DNA from: Candidatus Bathyarchaeota archaeon
GTDB lineage: Archaea; Asgardarchaeota; Lokiarchaeia; Sigyniarchaeales; Sigyniarchaeaceae
Assembly: GCA_014729935.1 (NCBI GenBank)
Contig: WJJB01000067.1
Location: forward strand, 1 to 11,886
Direction of reading: 5' to 3'
Length of the DNA stretch: 11,886 bases
In this document: positions 6,581-11,886 of the stretch, in pieces
Layout of the letters: every line of letters starts with the position of its first letter
How positions within the stretch are numbered: the first letter of the stretch is position 1
Translations under genes and position numbers: made by a program
The notes under the pieces: model-generated
The model's database searches: none
What the model was told of the DNA's origin: nothing
The model's input: the letters and a program-made list of their open reading frames with translations, nothing else

Positions 6581-6707
6581 CCATTATCTACATGAAAGCC
6601 ACGAACTTTTGTTTAGGTCTTGATAATTAAAGGAAGAAGGCCCTTCATCTTCATTGTAGATAGATTTCGCCTTCCAGCAACTTGTACTACGTCGTTACTT
6701 GGTTCAG

Positions 6708-6863
6708 ATGGCGGGATGTTTCAACCTCGGCGAATGGCTTCGCCATGGTGGCATGCAATTCATGCTACGGGACTACCACAATTACATGAAGCTGCAGGAA
6801 ATGGTGGGTGCTCAAGCAGATCACGATGCGAGACTACACCTGAAGACGGTCGCGTCATGGTAA
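6708..6863 (+). CDS. Uncertain 51-codon ORF in the 402-base gap
   Basis: An ATG at 6708 opens 51 codons ending at TAA 6861-6863. The product has a protein-like amphipathic composition (GEWLRHGGMQFMLRDYHNY, then KLQEMVGAQADHD), and the frame stays open upstream to a stop near 6658, reading FAFQQLVLRRYLVQ before the ATG. There is no clear Shine-Dalgarno. A second frame is open across 6620-6874 from a TTG and begins IIKGRRPFIFIVDRF, so the two frames could be halves of one gene broken by a frameshift, or one or both could be chance. I recognise no family. The rest of the 6517-6918 gap holds the T-rich ends of the two flanking genes and an A/T stretch near 6620-6632 that might be a TATA element. 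Confidence 0.28.
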   Translation: MAGCFNLGEWLRHGGMQFMLRDYHNYMKLQEMVGAQADHDARLHLKTVASW

Positions 6864-6872
6864 TTCACGGGT

Positions 6873-6897
6873 AAAAAAATAAAATAGGAAGAGAAAA
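6873..6897 (-). terminator. T-rich terminator of the 875-residue surface protein gene
   Basis: On the minus strand, about 20-45 bases after the stop codon at 6919, there are T tracts (TTTTCTCTTCC, TTTTA and a run of seven T). No stable hairpin is seen. It is the counterpart of the T-rich stretch ending the convergent DUF2207 operon. Confidence 0.4.
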
Positions 6898-6918
6898 CGT
6901 GGAATTCAATAGGCTATA

Positions 6919-9546
6919 TCAAATTCTATGCTTTTTCTTTCGATAGATAACAGTCGCAACCACCACTACACCTACAGCTGCCGCTATGACACCAGTCCAG
7001 CCCCATAACCCGAGCTCGAATCCCTTTTTGATAATTCCGGGGCCGGAATTCACCACGGGGGTATCGTATTGTGCAAGCTCTATCCCTATGGTCATGTTGA
7101 AATCATCACTGGACCCGTCACCATCTGGATTGAAGTAGATGTAAAAATCCCTTTCAAACGCCCCAAATTCCACGGAATAGTAGCCATTGTTTCCATTATC
7201 TATGAATTGCCCCCGCATGTAATTCGATCCGGTACTCACAAATGGAACATAGTTATAAGGCCCGACAGGTCCGTTAATCTTCCAATTGGGATCTGGGAAG
7301 ATGAAGTTGATGCCACCACCATAGTCGTATAGCGTGTTGGGAACAGGAGACTCTTCCAAATCTTGGCAGTTTTCAAACATGGCAACGAGTTGGGTCCATC
7401 CATATTGCTTGCCGTTCTTAACGCGCAGGAGCATCCCATATTCGTGCATATCGTCATTGTGGTTGGTGTATTGGTGACTATAATCTGAGATATCATTGAA
7501 TGATTCAGAAAAGTTTAAACCATCATTTCCCAAGTCAAAACCATCATCCGTTCCTCCAGGTCCACCTGCGTGGAATTCCGGTTCAGCACTTCCAAGATTT
7601 ATAGTATCCCTGTAGATGCGACTCCCACAATCCTCTAATCTCATGCTCAGGACCAAGGAATCGTTAAGATATTCGGACCAAGTAAGGTCGGCGAGCTCGT
7701 ATGGAGCGGCAAATATGCAATACTCACCTGGCACGAAAAACGTGAATAAGTTGGTTTCAAATTGCCTTGCGCTTGCAGATGATGCATTGGAGAAGGTTAA
7801 TGTGGCACCATCATCTCCGTAGTTGTACAGGTATTTCTTGTTTGGATAGAAGTTATTTGGACCCATGATACAATAATAGATGCTGATAGCTGATGTATTC
7901 GAGGAATTCAGGAAGGGATTCTCTGAAATCTCGATTTCCGAGTGCAATCGCATGTAGGTAAATTCTTCAACCGTGAACCGGAACACTCGTGGAACTAGCG
8001 AACCATGGTCATCCAACACGTTCTCGAACTCGTAGGTGTTGTACAATGACTGATCAATTGGCTCCCAGTCGTTTGATCCAGAACTGTTATATACACCCTC
8101 CCAAGGTTGAAGCTTCTCACCATAAATCGCTCCTTTCAACTCGGTGATACTCATGTTTATCAATACATTATATGAGGTTAGATGGTTATCAAGAGACATG
8201 ATGTATGTCCCCTTAGGGCAGAAATAAGCCAAATCATGACTTGAAGTGTAGAACCCGGTCGCGATATAGGGAAGCCAACTCACGCCGTGATCGGGAGTTA
8301 TACGATATAATCCCTCAATAGAGGTTGAACCAATGGTTAGCGTGGATGCATTTATCCTTATAACCATATCCTTCGATGTTGTTATCTTGAGATGGGCGTA
8401 TTCAAAGGCTTTAACTTGATGTATCTTGGTCGTGCCGATTTTTTGATTTAGCATCTCATCTTTATCAAACCGTGCGTAGTGGGTCACAACGTCCTGCCAA
8501 ATCTCCTCTATGGCAATCATGAGCACTTTGCCATTGCCGTTGGAAATACGATGGTCGGAAGGATCAGTTGTAACAGAATAGACCTGCTCATTCGGGTAGG
8601 CTATTAATTGGCGGACTGAACCACCAATTGAGGAAATCTCATAAGAATACCCCTCCCTGCTTGAAATTGAATGGGAGAAAGAATAATAACTGAATTTCTT
8701 CCCAGGATCAATCGAGGAAAGTGGATCATCCCCTCCAATATGGAGTTGGCCTGAGGTTAATCCCTTCCTGGGTATTTTTTTCATCTCGAAGTATGCGGAG
8801 ACTCCCGGTGAAAAGGTATTCCTGAAAGCTATCAAGTGTCGCCCAGAATATTTTGGAACGAAAACGTAATAATAGATATTCGTCCCAGGAATATTATAAT
8901 CACCAGCAACTTGAAGGGTATATCCTTGAGGGCCGATGATGGTTGGGTTTCCCCCGGGAAGCGAGGTTACAAAGTTCCCAGATATCTGGGTAATCATGAA
9001 TAGATAAGCGTAATGTGCTTCAAGGTGGGAAATCACGTTGAATACCGAAAGTGAATGATTGATATCCACGAGTTTTTTATTACCCGGGTTGACTGTTATT
9101 CTTGAATCCACCAGCCTGTACTGGTAGGAGCCGAAATTATCCTCTATACCAAATCCAGGTGTATTGATGTACGTGGAATTTGTTGACATGACCCACCTTA
9201 CCGATGAGCTTGGTTGACGCGGGTCGAATCCTTCAATCCTGGTGCCAAAACGAGCAGGATAATTTAATATGGGGTCCTGGTGTGTTGATGGGATTGCATC
9301 TAAAAACGTGAAATCTTCATTAATCAACGCATGGTATCCAGGTGCGTTCCCGGATATTTCCAAGTTATGTAAATCACTCCTAACGTTCAGCGCACCGAAG
9401 GAAACTGGATCATCTTGGGATATCTCCACTGAAAGTTTCCCACCGGAATGGAACGTTCCAGCCAGTACAGGAGTCATGCATCCTGCCATCACTGAAAGAA
9501 AAAAGAGCAATACAAATCCAATAGTTGCGTGCCTCTTGTTATTCAT
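6919..9546 (-). CDS. Secreted, membrane-anchored cell-surface protein of unknown family
   Basis: An 875-residue protein I do not recognise. A positively charged start and hydrophobic stretch (about 9-22) form a signal peptide, with a likely signal-peptidase site after VLA (residue 29). A lipobox-like MAGC at 20-23 sits inside the hydrophobic core and is probably incidental. The long ectodomain (30-845) is rich in Tyr, Ser, Asn and beta-strand patterns, with about eleven N-x-S/T sequons. A GGPGGTDDGFDLGNDG linker lies at about 661-676. NPDGDGSSDDF (806-816) resembles a calcium-binding loop. A C-terminal helix (about 848-867) is followed by a basic RKKKHRI tail, giving a single-pass anchor with the bulk outside. 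There is no PGF-type sorting motif. The ATG is supported by GAGG at 9557-9560, ten bases upstream. It lies 106 bases downstream of the arylsulfotransferase-like gene on the same strand, so both may build the envelope. Confidence 0.85.
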   Translation of the reverse strand: MNNKRHATIGFVLLFFLSVMAGCMTPVLAGTFHSGGKLSVEISQDDPVSFGALNVRSDLHNLEISGNAPGYHALINEDFTFLDAIPSTHQDPILNYPARFGTRIEGFDPRQPSSSVRWVMSTNSTYINTPGFGIEDNFGSYQYRLVDSRITVNPGNKKLVDINHSLSVFNVISHLEAHYAYLFMITQISGNFVTSLPGGNPTIIGPQGYTLQVAGDYNIPGTNIYYYVFVPKYSGRHLIAFRNTFSPGVSAYFEMKKIPRKGLTSGQLHIGGDDPLSSIDPGKKFSYYSFSHSISSREGYSYEISSIGGSVRQLIAYPNEQVYSVTTDPSDHRISNGNGKVLMIAIEEIWQDVVTHYARFDKDEMLNQKIGTTKIHQVKAFEYAHLKITTSKDMVIRINASTLTIGSTSIEGLYRITPDHGVSWLPYIATGFYTSSHDLAYFCPKGTYIMSLDNHLTSYNVLINMSITELKGAIYGEKLQPWEGVYNSSGSNDWEPIDQSLYNTYEFENVLDDHGSLVPRVFRFTVEEFTYMRLHSEIEISENPFLNSSNTSAISIYYCIMGPNNFYPNKKYLYNYGDDGATLTFSNASSASARQFETNLFTFFVPGEYCIFAAPYELADLTWSEYLNDSLVLSMRLEDCGSRIYRDTINLGSAEPEFHAGGPGGTDDGFDLGNDGLNFSESFNDISDYSHQYTNHNDDMHEYGMLLRVKNGKQYGWTQLVAMFENCQDLEESPVPNTLYDYGGGINFIFPDPNWKINGPVGPYNYVPFVSTGSNYMRGQFIDNGNNGYYSVEFGAFERDFYIYFNPDGDGSSDDFNMTIGIELAQYDTPVVNSGPGIIKKGFELGLWGWTGVIAAAVGVVVVATVIYRKKKHRI

Positions 9547-9565
9547 TGTTGATTCGCCTCTTAAA

Positions 9566-9584
9566 TGCTATCATCTTGATAGCA
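9566..9584 (-). promoter_or_regulatory. Perfect 8-bp inverted repeat upstream of the surface protein gene
   Basis: TGCTATCA-TCT-TGATAGCA (plus strand) is a perfect inverted repeat with a three-base centre, 20-38 bases before the ATG at 9546 and just upstream of the GAGG ribosome binding site. A weak TATA-like CTATACC on the minus strand near 9593-9600 would place transcription start inside the repeat. It could be a dimeric regulator's operator, a hairpin in the mRNA leader, or part of a terminator for the upstream gene. No T tract follows it, which makes the last option less likely. Confidence 0.45.
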
Positions 9585-9652
9585 CCTGATGAAGGTATAG
9601 GTCACACTCTAATGAATCTTTCCCAACATGTGACACCATATCCACGAGAAAT

Positions 9653-11886
9653 CTAATCGGAGTCCTTTCTTCCATTAGGAAGTTTCCCCGTTGAATTCTT
9701 GCGACGCTTGAAAGTAAAAAGAATTTTCCGTATCTTCTCGGGATACTTGCATTGCAAGACGATAAGAATAACAACAACCCCAATTATGGAAAAGATAGCC
9801 ACGAGCCACCCAAATTTAAAATTCGAGGGAGACAATGATAATAAAACGTTATTGGAAGGAGGACTGGAAGTAATTCTATTTTCCGCTATCACGACATGGT
9901 ACCATCCTAACGTTTTGGAATCACTGACGTAAAACCACGTGTCATTCGCGGTGCCTACCGTGAGGACCGATGAATTGATTTCACTGATATGGGTAGGATA
10001 CGCGTATATCGTGTAATGATCAGCACCAGGAATCCCCGTCCATGAGAATATTCCAGTTGCTAAGCTGTGCTTGGAAATAATTCCTTGAATGAGGTGTGGA
10101 GCTGATAGCGATGAGGGGATACTTTCCGTGATTGAAAAGGTGAATGATCCAAGGCAATCAGGGATATTCTCGTAGAAATTGGCAAGGTCTGAACCATTAC
10201 TTAAAACCAAGGGAACGGTTCCGTTCAACCAAAGCTCAAGCTGGTATTCCCCTTCAGGCAATGGAAGTGGGAAATCGTGGGGATGGGAGCTTGTGAATTC
10301 CTTGAAGGAGGAATTCAGCATCCAACTACTCTCATTGAATGAATACACCCTCCAGGAGAGATTCATTCCAAGGTGAGCAAGTTGATTGAACACAGTAATA
10401 TCAACAATATCATCCTCCTTGAACGCACTACCGTTCATGATACTTGGAAACACCAACGGGGAGAAATGGTATACGGGATCGAATGTTGTCAAGGTTTCTT
10501 CAAGACCCAAGGAATGAATGATCGTCCCGTTGAAATCCGCTTCTTGAATGATCCACGTGCCATTCTCTCTGCTTGAAACCAAGATCCTGCCATTCGGTAG
10601 CATTTGTGCTCCCGAGATGGATGATTCGTTCAATGCGCTCTTGTCTTGGGATGACCACCGGATACTTCCATCCAAATCATCCACCAGTAGCAGGTTTCCA
10701 GTGCCATTAACCAGGAGAATCGTCCCGTTTCCAAGCTTGGTTGCCGACCGGGGAGCATGCATGGCAGTACCGTTCAATGATGCATTAAGATTCCAGAATA
10801 TATCTCCTGCAGGGTTTATCATCACGATGGAATCATCCATGGGAATCGTGAGTAAGGTGGTTCCATCAGTAAGCATTGCAATATCACCCAAGGCATTTTG
10901 GTTGGAGAAATTCACGCTAATGCCGTGAAATGAATTATAGCTTGATACATTCCAGAACTCGATAACCGAGCCATCATGCATCAGTTTTAATATTGAATTG
11001 GTAATCGTGGAGCTTATCATGAAAGCATTCTCCCGAGCCACGAAATCGACATCAACAAATCCTTGGATCCCCCCTTCGACCGGTGCGGAGAGCAAGGTTT
11101 GAATCAAGCTGCTAGATGGCTTCCTTTCGAATATTCCAGTTATCTTGGTTCCATTCATGAATTCAATCGTTGCTGAAACGATAATCCTCCCATCAGGAAT
11201 GGATTCAATATCGGTGATGTTAACGTGCTTGAGCAGGTAGGAGTCCCAAGGGATCACCTTTATTTCCTCGATCACTCTTCCCGAGGAACTGGTCAAGTAA
11301 GCATTTGGCTGATCCTTCTTACACAGAATCATGTTATAGCTCGTGTCATTCATCGAATCTAAGGAATTCGTGAAATCTATCGTGAACGAAACGGTCGTGG
11401 CGTTGGATTGGACAAGTCTGCTGGAATCATGACCAAGATACACATCACGAGTGCTTGCCCATGCGTGCAAGGTATACTGGTGTCCATTTTCAACGGTCTC
11501 CCATGTACGTCGCGTGTAGGAAACTGGTGATGGATGAATCCATGTACCGGTGGTGTCATCATGCACCCTATAAGACAGATCCGAACCGGGTTGGGTTGTA
11601 TCCAACACGATTGGAACCACGGGACCCGCCTCCAAGGAGTGATTCCCTGGAGAAAGGATGATGGCTTCGGGTTCATTGATATTGATGATATCAACGTCAT
11701 AAATGGGATTGGGTGTCTCCAGTTCCCAAGTGATATCACCCGTTTCCCTGTCTATTGTGAATACCCTCGATTTCGTTCCCAGTTCTGTTTTACCATCACC
11801 AATAACAATGATGTTACCCAAATGCATGTCTGCATCCCTCACCCATCCCATTGGTTGATCGATTCCAGCTTGCGGGAAATATGACC
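9653..11886 (-). CDS. Arylsulfotransferase-like propeller protein with Ig/FN3 modules and C-terminal anchor (start outside window)
   Basis: The frame is open through the right edge, so the N-terminus is missing; the ATG at 11849-11851 is internal (residue 1 below). It begins with PMGWVRDADMHLGNIIVIGD, the blade signature of arylsulfotransferase-type propellers, followed by VFTIDRETGDITWE. Further blades lie at about 209-243, 263-303, 310-358, 365-403 (HAPRSATKLGNGTILL) and 411-448. Two related Ig-like modules interrupt or follow the propeller (about 61-161 and 455-575), then an FN3-like domain (584-673), a membrane helix (680-700) and a basic tail (701-732). I count 22 N-x-S/T sequons before the helix, so the ectodomain is probably heavily glycosylated. 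I cannot identify the catalytic histidine of true sulfotransferases; it may be a binding protein. Likely on the cell surface, in the same orientation as the 875-residue gene. Confidence 0.82.
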   Translation of the reverse strand, partial: SYFPQAGIDQPMGWVRDADMHLGNIIVIGDGKTELGTKSRVFTIDRETGDITWELETPNPIYDVDIININEPEAIILSPGNHSLEAGPVVPIVLDTTQPGSDLSYRVHDDTTGTWIHPSPVSYTRRTWETVENGHQYTLHAWASTRDVYLGHDSSRLVQSNATTVSFTIDFTNSLDSMNDTSYNMILCKKDQPNAYLTSSSGRVIEEIKVIPWDSYLLKHVNITDIESIPDGRIIVSATIEFMNGTKITGIFERKPSSSLIQTLLSAPVEGGIQGFVDVDFVARENAFMISSTITNSILKLMHDGSVIEFWNVSSYNSFHGISVNFSNQNALGDIAMLTDGTTLLTIPMDDSIVMINPAGDIFWNLNASLNGTAMHAPRSATKLGNGTILLVNGTGNLLLVDDLDGSIRWSSQDKSALNESSISGAQMLPNGRILVSSRENGTWIIQEADFNGTIIHSLGLEETLTTFDPVYHFSPLVFPSIMNGSAFKEDDIVDITVFNQLAHLGMNLSWRVYSFNESSWMLNSSFKEFTSSHPHDFPLPLPEGEYQLELWLNGTVPLVLSNGSDLANFYENIPDCLGSFTFSITESIPSSLSAPHLIQGIISKHSLATGIFSWTGIPGADHYTIYAYPTHISEINSSVLTVGTANDTWFYVSDSKTLGWYHVVIAENRITSSPPSNNVLLSLSPSNFKFGWLVAIFSIIGVVVILIVLQCKYPEKIRKILFTFKRRKNSTGKLPNGRKDSD

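Noticed and set aside
6695..6712. tRNA T-arm-like GGTTCAG
   Set aside because: No matching acceptor, D or anticodon stems around it.
6729..6744. Six-bp hairpin GGCGAA-TGGC-TTCGCC as terminator or regulatory RNA
   Set aside because: Short, not followed by a T tract, and lies inside the candidate small ORF.
6919..7000. Archaeosortase sorting signal (PGF-CTERM type) at the surface protein C-terminus
   Set aside because: A helix and basic tail are present but no Pro-Gly-Phe or similar motif precedes the helix.
9478..9489. Lipobox (MAGC) at the N-terminus of the 875-residue protein
   Set aside because: The Cys sits in the hydrophobic core with a better signal-peptidase site (VLA) six residues later, and the protein already has a C-terminal anchor.
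1..11886. CRISPR array, insertion sequence, integrase, toxin-antitoxin or defence genes
   Set aside because: No regularly spaced repeats, terminal inverted repeats or matching protein motifs were seen on either strand.

Overview
The window looks like chromosomal DNA from an archaeon, most likely of the Asgard (Promethearchaeota) type; that lineage is an inference from gene content, not a proven assignment. Archaeal signs are an Alba-superfamily gene, Shine-Dalgarno-like GGTGA/GGAG/GAGG sites, A/T-rich box-A-like elements and T-tract ends instead of bacterial -35/-10 promoters and GC hairpins, and two large sequon-rich membrane-anchored surface proteins. Asgard-like signs are a soluble WD40 propeller and an arylsulfotransferase-like propeller with inserted Ig-like modules on a single-pass anchor. 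By eye the G+C content is in the mid-40s percent. I see no rRNA, tRNA, CRISPR array or complete insertion sequence.

Left part (1-2596): the 3' portion of a PLP-dependent class I/II aminotransferase (+) converges tail to tail, with a one-base gap, on a seven-repeat WD40-like protein (-). Upstream of the WD40 gene on the minus strand is a small, divergent Alba-fold protein. Between them is a 188-base stretch with a doubtful ATGA-coupled small ORF, or a frame-disturbed extension of the Alba-like gene.

Middle (2680-6516): a purple-acid-phosphatase-like metallophosphoesterase without a signal peptide (-) is divergent from a two-gene plus-strand operon. That operon encodes a short two-helix membrane protein with a cytosolic-type zinc ribbon and a DUF2207-type membrane protein. 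The Shine-Dalgarno of the second gene contains the stop codon of the first, so their translation is probably coupled. The DUF2207-type protein ends in a striking tail of eight Cys-Ala pairs followed by Gly-Gly-Gly-Arg. This tail is the most unusual feature of the window.

Right part (6517-11886): a 402-base gap with T-rich ends for both flanking genes and one uncertain 51-codon ORF, then two minus-strand genes for cell-surface proteins. The downstream one is an 875-residue secreted protein of unknown function with a C-terminal membrane anchor. The upstream one is an arylsulfotransferase-like propeller/Ig/FN3 protein with a C-terminal anchor, whose start lies beyond the window. A perfect 8-bp inverted repeat sits just upstream of the 875-residue protein's start and could be an operator or leader hairpin.

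How the genes work together: the two right-hand genes probably both serve the cell envelope, and the zinc-ribbon/DUF2207 pair probably forms one membrane module. The left-hand genes look like unrelated housekeeping or orphan genes. I see no defence or toxin-antitoxin system.
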